63,684 nt of DNA from Leifsonia aquatica H1aii (GTDB lineage: Bacteria > Actinomycetota > Actinomycetes > Actinomycetales > Microbacteriaceae): positions 1 to 63,684 of the forward strand of contig NZ_AYMR01000003.1 of assembly GCF_000633535.1 (NCBI RefSeq), in the 5' to 3' direction. Position numbers and translations under genes: made by a program. The notes beneath the pieces are model-generated. The model was not told where the DNA came from. It saw only the letters and a list, made by a program, of their open reading frames with translations, and did no database searches. Positions 1 through 8,006 of the stretch are shown piece by piece. Every line of letters begins with the position of its first letter. Within the stretch, counting starts at the first letter, position 1.

Positions 1-1
1 C

Positions 2-1423
2 CCGGCGGACGCCCCCGCCTCCGCGCCCGCCCGCCCCCGCCTCCGAGGCAATCTCGGCGTGGCCTCCATCGTGTTCATGGTGGTCGCCGCGGCGTCCCCG
101 CTGGGCGTGATCGGCGGCCCGGTGCCGCTCGGCATCGCCATCGGCAACGGGGCGGGTTTCCCGGCCACGTTCATCGTCGCCACGGTCGTGCTCCTGCTCT
201 TCGCCGTCGGCTTCACGACGATGACCCCGCACGTGAGGTCGGCCGGCGCGTTCTACTCGTACGTGGACCGCAGCCTCGGCCGCAGCGCCGGTCTCGGCAC
301 CGGCTTCGCCGCGCTGCTGTCGTATCTCACGCTCGAGGCGGCGGTGTTCGGACTCATCGGTCCGGGCGTCGACTCGCTGCTCGGCTCCTACGGGGTGCCG
401 AGCATCCCCTGGTGGATCTACGCGCTCGTCGCCTTCGTCGTCGTGGTGTTCCTGGGCTACCGCAACATCGAGCTCTCCGGGCGGGTGCTCGCCGTGCTCC
501 TGATAGCCGAGGTGGCGATCGTACTGGTGCTCGACGCGGTCATCGTGTTCAGCGGCGGGGGACCGGAGGGCCTGTCGACCGGGATCGTGTCGCCGTCCGC
601 CATCCTCTCCGGGGCGCCGGGCATCGGCATCCTGTTCGCCATCCTGAGCTTCATCGGCTTCGAGGCGACCGCGGTCTTCCGCGACGAGGCGCGCGACCCC
701 GACCGCACCATCCCGCGCGCGACCTACCTGTCGCTCGCGCTGATCGGCGTCTTCTACGCCCTCTCGAGCTGGGCGCTGATCAGCGCCGTCGGCGACTCGA
801 AGGTCGTCGCGACCGCCACCGACCACGGCGGCACGCTGCTGGCCGACGTGACGCAGCGGTACCTGGGCACGGTCGGCGAGCACATCATCCAGGTGCTCTT
901 CGTGACCAGCCTGTTCGCCTGCATCCTGTCGTTCCACAACATCGTGTCGCGCTACGTCTTCACCCTGTCCGGCCGCAGTGCGCTGCCGCGCCGGCTCGGG
1001 CATGCGCACGCACGCCTGGGCTCGCCGCACCGCGCGTCGATCGCCGCCGGCCTCGTCGTCGGAGTGCTGCTCGTCGTGGGAGCCGCGACCGGCCTCGACC
1101 CGATCAACCAGTACTACACCTGGCTCGCCGGCTTCTCCTCGGTCGGCGTCGTGCTGCTGCTCGGCATCACCAGCGTCGCGGTGCTGGTCTTCTTCGCCCG
1201 CAACCGCGCGGCGGCGTCGCTGTGGCGGCGAGCCGTCGCGCCGGCGCTCGGACTGCTCGGCCTCGCGGTGTTCCTGGTGCTGATCCTGCAGAACCTGCCG
1301 ACCCTCGTCGGCGGCAGCGTTCCGCTCGCGATCGGGATCGTGGTGCTGCTGCTCGTCGCGTTCGCGCTCGGCCCGATCGTCGCGCGCTTCCGCGCGAGCG
1401 CGGGCGTGCGCGAGGAGGACTGA
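2..1423 (+). CDS. APC-family amino acid permease (5' end outside window)
   Basis: A polytopic membrane transporter of the amino acid-polyamine-organocation superfamily, expected to import amino acids by cation symport. The reading frame is open to the left edge. The residues before the first possible internal start (GTG at 59) already look like the family's conserved N-terminus (LRGNLGVASIVFMVVAAASP), so the true start lies upstream and the gene is partial. About 12 hydrophobic segments follow, and SFIGFEATAVFRDEARDP is a typical APC loop. The C-terminus is short and charged (VREED). The substrate cannot be told from sequence. Confidence 0.9.
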   Translation, partial: PADAPASAPARPRLRGNLGVASIVFMVVAAASPLGVIGGPVPLGIAIGNGAGFPATFIVATVVLLLFAVGFTTMTPHVRSAGAFYSYVDRSLGRSAGLGTGFAALLSYLTLEAAVFGLIGPGVDSLLGSYGVPSIPWWIYALVAFVVVVFLGYRNIELSGRVLAVLLIAEVAIVLVLDAVIVFSGGGPEGLSTGIVSPSAILSGAPGIGILFAILSFIGFEATAVFRDEARDPDRTIPRATYLSLALIGVFYALSSWALISAVGDSKVVATATDHGGTLLADVTQRYLGTVGEHIIQVLFVTSLFACILSFHNIVSRYVFTLSGRSALPRRLGHAHARLGSPHRASIAAGLVVGVLLVVGAATGLDPINQYYTWLAGFSSVGVVLLLGITSVAVLVFFARNRAAASLWRRAVAPALGLLGLAVFLVLILQNLPTLVGGSVPLAIGIVVLLLVAFALGPIVARFRASAGVREED

Positions 1424-1437
1424 CGACGAGGGCCGAC

Positions 1438-1500
1438 GTGCCGAGGCGGCACATTCTGAGCCGCCTCGGCACGATTCGTGCGATTTCGCGCCGCCTCGGT
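1438..1500. repeat. Intergenic palindromic repeat, family A copy 1
   Basis: A perfect inverted repeat with 13-bp arms, GTGCCGAGGCGGC (1438-1450) and its complement (1460-1472), around a 9-base loop. A further half copy, GCCGCCTCGGT, lies at 1490-1500. Read on the minus strand it aligns with the elements at 3272-3331 and 53540-53604. It may terminate the permease transcript. There is no T-tract. Confidence 0.75.
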
Positions 1501-1525
1501 GTCGAATCGGTGGACGAGCGCGATG

Positions 1526-1548
1526 TGTACGCTTGTACAATGAGCACG
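1526..1548 (+). promoter_or_regulatory. Leaderless promoter and operator-like palindrome of the MFS gene
   Basis: The -10 hexamer TACAAT (1536-1541) ends six bases before the GTG at 1548, which would place the transcription start on the start codon. The interrupted palindrome TGTAC-GCTT-GTACA (1526-1539) overlaps the -10 box and could bind a repressor. No Shine-Dalgarno is visible. Confidence 0.6.
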
Positions 1549-2738
1549 TGACCCGACCGATCTCCCGCCGCAACGCGCTCTTCGCCCTGTTCTTCCTCCC
1601 GGGCATCACCATCGCCTCCTGGGTCACCCGCACGCCCGACGTCCGCGACCTGCTCGGCGCCTCCACGGCCGAGATGGGGCTCGTGCTGTTCGGGCTCTCC
1701 GCCGGGTCCATGATCGGCATCCTGTGCTCAGGGGCCCTCGTGACGCGCTTCGGGACGCGGCCGGTCATCGCTGTCGGCACCTCGCTGATCGCGGCCGGAT
1801 CGGCGACCATCGGCGTCGGCGCAGCGCTCGGCTCCGCCCCGCTGGTCGCGCTCGGTCTCGGGCTGTTCGGTCTCGGGATGGGCGGCGGCGAGATCGCGAT
1901 GAACATCGAGGGGGCGGAGGTGGAGCGCGCGCTCGGCCGCTCGACGCTCCCGGCGCTGCACGGCTGCTTCAGCCTCGGCACCGTGGTCGGCGCCGTGATC
2001 GGGATGCTGCTGACCGCGATCGCCTTCCCGGTCGTGGTGCACCTGGTGGTCGTCGCCGTGGTCGTCGTGGCCGGTCTCGCGCTCGCGATCCGATACATCC
2101 CCGCACCGCTTCCCCGCGCCGAGCGGACCGCTGCGGCGGCGGTCGACGGGCCGCGCCGCCGCCCGCAGGTGTGGCGGGACCCGCGCCTCCTGCTCATCGG
2201 CTTCCTCATCCTGGCGCTTGCGATGGCGGAGGGATCGGCGAACGACTGGCTGCCGCTGGTGATGGTCGACGGCCACGGTTTCGACGCTGCTCTGGGCTCC
2301 GCCGTCTTCGCCGCGTTCGCCGCCGCGATGACCGCGGGCCGCTTCATCGGCGGGCGGTTCGTCGATCGCTTCGGCAGCGCGGCGGTGCTGTGCGTCAGCG
2401 CGATCGTCGGCGCGATCGGGCTGGCGCTGGTCATCTTCGTCGACGACCAGCTCGTCGCCGGCGTCGCCGCGATCCTGTGGGGCCTCGGTGCCTCTCTCGG
2501 ATTCCCGGTCGCGCTCTCCGCGGCCGGGGAATCGGGGGAGCATCCGGAGGCCCGCGTCACCCTCGCGGCGACCATCGGCTACGTCGCGTTCCTCGTCGGA
2601 CCGCCGCTGCTCGGCTTCCTCGGTGAGCACTTCGGCCTCCGCCACGCCCTCATCGTCGTCCTGGCGCTCGTCGCCCTCGCCGCATTCGTCGCCCCGGTGA
2701 CCGCGCGCCGCCGCAGCCCCCTCCCCTCCCGCCCCTAG
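1548..2738 (+). CDS. MFS transporter
   Basis: A 396-residue major facilitator with about 12 membrane segments, resembling the sugar/drug MFS group that includes fucose-permease-like and YbjJ-like proteins. The first half has a typical loop (LVTRFGTRPVI), and GRFIGGRFVDRFGS repeats it in the second half. I chose GTG 1548 over the in-frame TTG at 1533 because an ideal -10 box sits six bases upstream and no ribosome site exists for either. The gene follows a family A palindrome, so it is probably transcribed alone. The substrate is unknown. Confidence 0.85.
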   Translation: MTRPISRRNALFALFFLPGITIASWVTRTPDVRDLLGASTAEMGLVLFGLSAGSMIGILCSGALVTRFGTRPVIAVGTSLIAAGSATIGVGAALGSAPLVALGLGLFGLGMGGGEIAMNIEGAEVERALGRSTLPALHGCFSLGTVVGAVIGMLLTAIAFPVVVHLVVVAVVVVAGLALAIRYIPAPLPRAERTAAAAVDGPRRRPQVWRDPRLLLIGFLILALAMAEGSANDWLPLVMVDGHGFDAALGSAVFAAFAAAMTAGRFIGGRFVDRFGSAAVLCVSAIVGAIGLALVIFVDDQLVAGVAAILWGLGASLGFPVALSAAGESGEHPEARVTLAATIGYVAFLVGPPLLGFLGEHFGLRHALIVVLALVALAAFVAPVTARRRSPLPSRP

Positions 2739-2739
2739 C

Positions 2740-2776
2740 CCCGGTCGACATTTCGCCGAGGCGGCGATCGCCGGGG
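2740..2776. terminator. Possible bidirectional terminator with partial family A repeat
   Basis: CCCCGG (2740-2745) and CCGGGG (2771-2776) can pair around a partial family A copy, CGCCGAGGCGGCG at 2754-2766. It lies between convergent genes (MFS ending 2738, SIP ending 2823). Confidence 0.45.
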
Positions 2777-2822
2777 TCTTGGGTGGCGAGAAGGCCGACT
2801 ATCCGCCCCTTTTGGCGCGATC

Positions 2823-3188
2823 TCAGCGCGCGCGGCGGGACTCGATGCGGGCGCCGAGGTCGCCGAAGACGCGATCGGCGTTCGCGTTGCCGCGGCAGCC
2901 GAGCCACAGCACGAACGGTGCCTGGGTCTCGCCGATCGCCTCGGGCATCCACTCGTCGATCCACGCGGACACCGCCCGGATCGCGTGGTCGCCGCGACTC
3001 GCGTGCGGGCCGTCGCTCTCCAGCCAGGTCAGCTGGACGCCCGGCGGCACCGACCAGACCGCCGCGTCCATCCCGGTTCCCACCTCGATGAAGATCTGCC
3101 CGTAGGCGTCGACGGGCAGGCGGGCGACGAGCGGCTGGAGCACGGCGATATCGGTCTCGTCGCCGACGAGGAGGAAGTGGGCGGGCAC
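2823..3188 (-). CDS. Stand-alone SIP-domain protein (siderophore-interacting)
   Basis: This 121-residue protein corresponds to the C-terminal NAD(P)H-binding half of siderophore-interacting flavoproteins; AHFLLVGDETDIAVLQPLV matches the start of that SIP domain. The N-terminal FAD-binding barrel is absent, so it cannot be a complete ferric-siderophore reductase; it may work with a partner or bind nucleotide only. I chose GTG 3188 because GAGG lies five bases upstream and the iron box then sits in the leader. A TTG at 3224 in frame would give 133 residues but would start inside the box. Iron-dependent repression is strongly implied. Confidence 0.75.
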   Translation of the reverse strand: MPAHFLLVGDETDIAVLQPLVARLPVDAYGQIFIEVGTGMDAAVWSVPPGVQLTWLESDGPHASRGDHAIRAVSAWIDEWMPEAIGETQAPFVLWLGCRGNANADRVFGDLGARIESRRAR

Positions 3189-3216
3189 GTCCTCGACGCT
3201 AGCCGAGTGCTCGTAC

Positions 3217-3235
3217 TTAGGCAAGCCTTACCTAA
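3217..3235. promoter_or_regulatory. IdeR/DtxR-type iron box
   Basis: TTAGGCAAGCCTTACCTAA (19 bp) closely matches the known actinobacterial IdeR/DtxR consensus, an interrupted palindrome with TTAGG and CCTAA ends. It lies about 30 bases upstream of the preferred start of the SIP gene. Confidence 0.88.
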
Positions 3236-3271
3236 CCAAACCCTCAGCTCACCGATCTCTCGGGCACGCGC

Positions 3272-3331
3272 TCGAAGCGGCGCATTCTTCGCCGTCTCGG
3301 CGCGGACGCGTGCACTTCCCGCCGTGTCGAC
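3272..3331. repeat. Intergenic repeat, family A copy 3
   Basis: The minus strand carries CGCGCCGAGACGGCGAA followed by GAATGCGCCGC, the same blocks in the same order as the copies at 1438 and 53540 but with weaker arms. It lies between the thiolase stop and the SIP promoter, both on the minus strand. Confidence 0.6.
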
Positions 3332-3338
3332 GCGCCGG

Positions 3339-4511
3339 TCAGGCCTGCAGGACGACCGCCATGCCTTGGCCGACGCCGATGCAGATCGCTGCGACGCCGA
3401 TGCCGCCGCCTCGGGCCGCCAGCGCGTGGGCGAGGTGGCCGACGATCCGCGCGCCGGAGGCTCCGAGGGGATGCCCGATCGCGATCGCGCCGCCGTGCAC
3501 GTTGACCATCGCCGGGTCGAGCCCCGGCCAGAGCCGCAGGCAGGCGAGGGACTGCGCGGCGAACGCCTCGTTGAGCTCGACCAGGTCCACGTCGTCCCAG
3601 GTGAGCCCGGTGCGCGCCAGCGCCCGGTCGACCGCCGCGACCGGGGCGATCCCGAAGGCGTCCGGCTCGTTGCCGACCACGGTCCGCGCGACGATGCGGG
3701 CCAGGGGCGCGGTGTCGAGCGCGTCCTCCGCACCGAGCAGCAGCATCCCGGCGCCGTCGTTCAGCGGCGAAGAGTTCCCGGCCGTCACCGTGCCGCTCTC
3801 GCGGCGGAACGCCGGGGCGAGTCCGGCCAGCGCCTCCGGCGTCGTGTCGGACCGGATGCTCTCGTCGCGGTCGAGGGCGACGCCCGGCACGGGAACCGCC
3901 TCGGCGGCGTAGGCGCCGGCCTCCCATGCCGCGGCGGCGCGCCGGTGCGAGCCGAGGGCGAACGCGTCCTGCTCCTCGCGCGGGATGTCGAACCGGTCGG
4001 CGAGGAGCTCGGCCGTCTCCCCGAGCGGCACGGTCCAGGCGGCGGGCATCGCGGGGTTCACCAGCCGCCAACCGAGCGTCGTCGAGACGAGGGCGGCGTC
4101 GCCGGCGGGATAGGCACGGTCGGCCTTCGGGAGCACCCACGGCGCCCGGGTCATCGACTCGACGCCGCCGGCGACGACGAGGGCGGCGTCGCCGGTCTCC
4201 ACCGCGCGGCTCGCCTGCACGACCGCCTCGACCCCCGACCCGCACAAGCGGTTCACGGTCGCGGCGGGCACGGTCACCGGCAGTCCTGCGAGCAGCACGG
4301 CCATCCGCGCCACATTCCGGTTGTCCTCGCCCGCCTGGTTCGCGTCGCCGAGGAGTACATCGTCGATCCGTGCCGGGTCGAGCCCGGGATGCCGGTCGAG
4401 CAGAGCGCGCAGCGTGGAGGCGGCCAGGTCGTCCGGCCGCACCCCCGCCAGCGCCTTGCCGTAACGGCCGAACGGTGTGCGGACGGCGTCGTAGACGAAC
4501 GCGGCGGTCAT
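3339..4511 (-). CDS. Thiolase (acetyl-CoA acyltransferase, PcaF/PaaJ-like)
   Basis: Expected to catalyse CoA-dependent thiolytic cleavage or Claisen condensation of 3-oxoacyl-CoA. The 390 residues span a whole thiolase: acylated cysteine Cys90 in NRLCGSG, the GHPLGASGAR histidine loop, and the C-terminal AICIGVGQG cysteine. The block ANQAGEDNRNVARM is typical of 3-oxoadipyl-CoA thiolases, but no other beta-ketoadipate genes are nearby, so acetyl-CoA acetyltransferase is equally possible. GAGGAG lies seven bases before the ATG. It starts 51 bases after nagB on the same strand and is probably co-transcribed. Confidence 0.9.
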   Translation of the reverse strand: MTAAFVYDAVRTPFGRYGKALAGVRPDDLAASTLRALLDRHPGLDPARIDDVLLGDANQAGEDNRNVARMAVLLAGLPVTVPAATVNRLCGSGVEAVVQASRAVETGDAALVVAGGVESMTRAPWVLPKADRAYPAGDAALVSTTLGWRLVNPAMPAAWTVPLGETAELLADRFDIPREEQDAFALGSHRRAAAAWEAGAYAAEAVPVPGVALDRDESIRSDTTPEALAGLAPAFRRESGTVTAGNSSPLNDGAGMLLLGAEDALDTAPLARIVARTVVGNEPDAFGIAPVAAVDRALARTGLTWDDVDLVELNEAFAAQSLACLRLWPGLDPAMVNVHGGAIAIGHPLGASGARIVGHLAHALAARGGGIGVAAICIGVGQGMAVVLQA

Positions 4512-4562
4512 CGTGGCTCCTCACGGACCGCGCGCCTCGTCGCGACACGGCCCTCCGCCAGC

Positions 4563-5306
4563 CTAGGTCGCGGCGCCGACGCGGTCGAGCCGCGCGGCGG
4601 CCGCCGGGTCGGCGAAGATCGTCGCGTCCGGATGCAGTCGCAGGAAGGAGGCGGGGCAGGCCGGCCCGATCGGGCCGGCGACCGCGGCGGCCAGGGCGTC
4701 CGCCTTCGCCTCTCCGATCGCCAGCGCCACGATGGTGCGGGCCCGCAGGATCGTCGCGACGCCCTGGGTGAGGGCCCGATGCGGCACGTCCTCGGCGGCC
4801 GCGAAGAAGCGGGCGTTGTCCGCCCGCGTGCGCTCGGCGAGCTCGACCACGCGGGTGACCGAGTCGACCGGAGAGCCCGGCTCGTTGAACGCCAGATGGC
4901 CGTTCGCGCCGAATCCGGCGATCTGCAGGTCGACGCCTCCGGCTTCCTCGATCGCACGCTCGTAGTCGCGGCAGGCCGCGTCGAGGTCGGCGCGTGTACC
5001 ATCCGGCACATGGAGGGCGGACGGGGCGAGTCCGAGCGGGCGCGCGAAGGCGGCGGCCAGGGTCTCGGCATAGCTGCGCGGGTCGTCGGGGGCGAGACCG
5101 ACGTACTCGTCGAGCGCGAACGCGCGCACGCGCGAGAAGTCGAGGCCGGCGCGAGCGCGTTCGGCCAGGACGCGGTAGACCCCGAGCGGGCTCGACCCGG
5201 TCGCGACGCCGAGCACGGCGTCGCCGCGCGTCGTGACGAGGCGCGCGACGCGGTCGGCGGCAGCCTCGGCCAGCGTGTGATGATCCGTGACGACGATCAG
5301 CTCCAT
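4563..5306 (-). CDS. nagB: Glucosamine-6-phosphate deaminase NagB
   Basis: Converts glucosamine 6-phosphate to fructose 6-phosphate and ammonia, feeding amino sugars into glycolysis. The 247-residue length fits bacterial NagB. ATGSSPLG (35-42) is the phosphate-binding loop, FALDEYVG holds the catalytic Asp66, and GFGANGHLAFNEPG (131-144) carries the active-site histidine and glutamate. GAGG precedes the ATG. It is divergent from a GntR/UTRA regulator 56 bases away, the usual arrangement for an amino-sugar-responsive regulator and its target. Confidence 0.95.
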   Translation of the reverse strand: MELIVVTDHHTLAEAAADRVARLVTTRGDAVLGVATGSSPLGVYRVLAERARAGLDFSRVRAFALDEYVGLAPDDPRSYAETLAAAFARPLGLAPSALHVPDGTRADLDAACRDYERAIEEAGGVDLQIAGFGANGHLAFNEPGSPVDSVTRVVELAERTRADNARFFAAAEDVPHRALTQGVATILRARTIVALAIGEAKADALAAAVAGPIGPACPASFLRLHPDATIFADPAAAARLDRVGAAT

Positions 5307-5362
5307 GTGTCCTCATTCCTTGTATGATGTGTGGCCTGACACGTTGAGAAGCGGAGGATCCC
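5307..5362. promoter_or_regulatory. Divergent nagB/gntR promoter region
   Basis: This 56-base gap must hold both promoters. TATGAT at 5323-5328 is a good -10 box toward gntR. The block TTGTATGATGTG resembles half of the HutC-type GntR operator (TTGTATATACAA), and GTGT-GGCCTG-ACAC is a small palindrome. GGAGG lies five bases before the GTG of the regulator. Operator assignment is inference. Confidence 0.45.
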
Positions 5363-6226
5363 GTGCCACCGACGGCGCAGACGAACGACGAGGGCCGGCA
5401 GGCCGGGGGGCAGAAGCGGGTGCTGCGGTACCAGCACGTCTACGACCTGGTCGTGAACCTCATCCAGGAGCAGAACCTCCAGCCCGGCGACCAGCTCCCG
5501 AGCACCGCCGAGCTGGCCGAGATGGCCGGCGTGAGCGTGATCTCGGTGCGCCGCGCCCTCGACGACCTCACCCATCGCGGCAAGATCGTGCGGCACCAGG
5601 GCGTCGGCACCTTCGTGGCGCCGCGCCGGATCGTGAGCGAGCCGTCGCGACCCGGTGCGCTGCTGCAGACGCTGCGCGGGCCGGCCGGCGACGTGCAGCT
5701 CGAGACGGAGCTGGTGAGCATGCTCGTCGGCATCCCGAGCGACCAGCACGCGACCGCGCTCGGCATCGAGCCGGGCTCGCCCGTGTGGGAGGTCGCCCGG
5801 TTGCGCCGGCTCGGCAGCACCCCCAAGGTGCTCGAGACCGCCGTGCTGCCCCTCTCCCTGGTTCCGTCGCTCGACGAGGCGCACCTGGCGGCGGGCGGCT
5901 CGCTCTACGAGCTGCTCGCCGACCGGTACGGCTACACCGACGACTTCGTCGAGCAGGCGATCGAGGTCGACGAGCCGACGGCGTGGGAGCGGCAGCACCT
6001 GGGGCTGTCGGCCAAGGACAACGTGGTGCGCATCCGCGGCGTGAGCCTCGGAGCCGACGGTGTCGCGTTCGACAGCTTCCAGCAGACCTACCCGGCGCAC
6101 GACTTCGTCTTCTACGTCTCCGGCACCTCGCGCCAGCGGCTGGTGGAACCGCACCGCGATGGCACCTGGGCGGTGCGCCCGCTCGGCGCCCCGCCTGCGC
6201 CGCCGGCCGGGGTCGCGCCGGCCTGA
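5363..6226 (+). CDS. GntR-family (HutC/UTRA) transcriptional regulator
   Basis: A 287-residue DNA-binding repressor. The N-terminal winged helix (about residues 20-88, YQHVYDLVVNLIQEQNLQPG to GTFV) is GntR-type. The C-terminal half (about 110-270) fits a UTRA ligand-binding domain, which in HutC/NagR/DasR relatives senses phosphorylated amino sugars, histidine-pathway intermediates or related small molecules. It is divergent from nagB and convergent with the peptide ABC genes. From context it probably controls nagB and perhaps the peptide-import genes, but its ligand is unknown. Confidence 0.88.
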   Translation: MPPTAQTNDEGRQAGGQKRVLRYQHVYDLVVNLIQEQNLQPGDQLPSTAELAEMAGVSVISVRRALDDLTHRGKIVRHQGVGTFVAPRRIVSEPSRPGALLQTLRGPAGDVQLETELVSMLVGIPSDQHATALGIEPGSPVWEVARLRRLGSTPKVLETAVLPLSLVPSLDEAHLAAGGSLYELLADRYGYTDDFVEQAIEVDEPTAWERQHLGLSAKDNVVRIRGVSLGADGVAFDSFQQTYPAHDFVFYVSGTSRQRLVEPHRDGTWAVRPLGAPPAPPAGVAPA

Positions 6227-6236
6227 GCCGTGCCGG

Positions 6237-8006
6237 TCAGCCCGCATTCCGGCGCAGCGGGTCCGGGCTGGGCACGCTCTCCAGCAGGCGTTTGGTGTAC
6301 TCCTCGCGCGGCTCGTTGACGATCTGCCACGGTTCGCCCTGCTCGACGATGCGCCCGGCACGCATCACGACGATGCGGTCGGCGTAGGCGGCGGCCGTCG
6401 AGAGGTCGTGGGTGATCATCAGGATGCCCATCCGGTGCTCGCGCCGGAGCCGGTCGAGCAGCTGCAACACGCCGGTGCGAACGGAGACGTCGAGCATCGA
6501 GACGGGCTCGTCGGCCAGCAGCAGGCGGGGACGCAGGACGAGGCTCGCCGCGATCGCGACGCGCTGGCGCTGGCCACCGGAGAGCTCGTGCGGGAAGCGC
6601 CCGGCGAAGACCTCCGGATCGAGGCCGACGTCGTTCAGCGCGTCGGCGAGCAGCGCGCGGCGTTCGGCCGCCGAGCTGCCGATGCGGTGCACCTGGAGGG
6701 GTTCCAGCACCAGGTCCTGGATGCGCAGGTGCCCGTCGAGCGCCTCGTACGGGTCCTGGTAGATCAGCTGCACGTCACGGCGCAGCGGCCGCCACTGGCG
6801 CGGGCTGAGCCCGGTGACCTCCGTGCCGTCGATGCGGATGGACCCGGAGGTCGCCGCCTGCATCCCCACCACCGCCTGCAGGGTGGTGGTCTTGCCGCAG
6901 CCGGACTGCCCGACGAGGGCCACGAGCTCGCCCTCGCGCACGATGAGGTCGACCCCGTCGACGGCGGCGGGCGGCGCGGCCGTGGTCTCGTCGGCATCGG
7001 AGAGCGCGATGCTCACCTCGTCGTCGGAGCGGATGCGGCCGGTGGCGATGCCCTCGGTCGGCGTCGCGATCGGCGACGGCGCGGGGTCGGTGAAGTCGAT
7101 CGCGCCGGGCACGGCCCCTCGGCCCCGACGCCGGGCCTTCTGCCCGTAGACCACCCTCAGGCCGCGGACCTCCAGCAGATCGGCGCCCTCCGCCGGGTGC
7201 GGCACGTCCTCCACATCGTAGAGGTTGGGCGTCGCCTCGAAGAGCTCGCGCGTGTAGGGATGCTGCGGCCTCCGGTAGAGGTCGTCGACGTCGCCCTCCT
7301 CCACGATCTCTCCTGCGCGCATGACGGCGGCGCGGGTACAGGCCTGCGCGACGACGCCCAGGTCGTGCGTCACGAGCACGAGGGCGAGGTTCAGTTCGCG
7401 GGAGAGCCGCACCAGTAGCTCGAGGATCTGGTTCTGCACCACCACGTCGAGTGCGGTGGTCGGCTCGTCCGCCAGCAGCACCCGCGGTTCGCACGACAGA
7501 GCCATCGCGATGACCGCGCGCTGCTTCATGCCGCCGGAGAGCTGGTGCGGGAAGCGTGCATCGGTGCCGTCGGGCAGGCCGACCTGCCGCAGCAGCTCGC
7601 GGGTGCGCGCGACGGCCGCCTTGCCGCTGGCGACGCCGTGCACCTCCAGCGCCTCCCGGATCTGCCAGCCGATGGTGCGCACCGGGTTGAACGCGCTCAT
7701 CGCGCCTTGGAAGACCATCGCGATGTCGGTCCAGCGGTACCGGCGGATCCCCGCCTCGCCGCGCGCGATGACGTCCTGGCCGTCGACGAGCACGGAGCCC
7801 GACACGGTCGCCGAGGCGGGGAGGAGTCCCATCGCCGCCAGGATGGTCGTCGTCTTGCCGCAGCCCGACTCGCCCACCAGGCCGACGCGCTCGCCGGGGG
7901 CGACGGAGAGGTCGATGCCGCGGAGGGTGTGCACCGGCTCGTCGCCGCCGTCGCGCGGGTCGAACCAGACGTTGAGATCGCGGATCTCGAGGGCGGCGGC
8001 GGTCAT
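6237..8006 (-). CDS. Dipeptide/oligopeptide ABC transporter, fused ATPase (DppD-DppF)
   Basis: One 589-residue protein carries both ATPases of a peptide importer. Domain 1 (about 1-260) has Walker A GESGCGKTTT (46-55), signature LSGGMKQR and Walker B LLADEPTTALD. Domain 2 has Walker A GQSGCGKTTT, signature LSGGQRQR and Walker B LLADEPVSMLD. A linker of about 70 residues rich in Pro, Ala and Thr is inserted just after the first strand of domain 2 (after LRVVYGQK), which is unusual. ATG 8006 overlaps the stop of the permease gene by ATGA, so translation is probably coupled. Confidence 0.93.
   Translation of the reverse strand: MTAAALEIRDLNVWFDPRDGGDEPVHTLRGIDLSVAPGERVGLVGESGCGKTTTILAAMGLLPASATVSGSVLVDGQDVIARGEAGIRRYRWTDIAMVFQGAMSAFNPVRTIGWQIREALEVHGVASGKAAVARTRELLRQVGLPDGTDARFPHQLSGGMKQRAVIAMALSCEPRVLLADEPTTALDVVVQNQILELLVRLSRELNLALVLVTHDLGVVAQACTRAAVMRAGEIVEEGDVDDLYRRPQHPYTRELFEATPNLYDVEDVPHPAEGADLLEVRGLRVVYGQKARRRGRGAVPGAIDFTDPAPSPIATPTEGIATGRIRSDDEVSIALSDADETTAAPPAAVDGVDLIVREGELVALVGQSGCGKTTTLQAVVGMQAATSGSIRIDGTEVTGLSPRQWRPLRRDVQLIYQDPYEALDGHLRIQDLVLEPLQVHRIGSSAAERRALLADALNDVGLDPEVFAGRFPHELSGGQRQRVAIAASLVLRPRLLLADEPVSMLDVSVRTGVLQLLDRLRREHRMGILMITHDLSTAAAYADRIVVMRAGRIVEQGEPWQIVNEPREEYTKRLLESVPSPDPLRRNAG

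Noticed and set aside
2985-5327. Long plus-strand frame over the thiolase and nagB genes
   Set aside because: No recognisable domain. The opposite strand has full thiolase and NagB motifs and ribosome sites.
5307-5362. DasR-type (dre) operator for nagB
   Set aside because: No TGGTCTAGACCA-like sequence is present in the gap; only a HutC-like half site and a short GTGT/ACAC palindrome.
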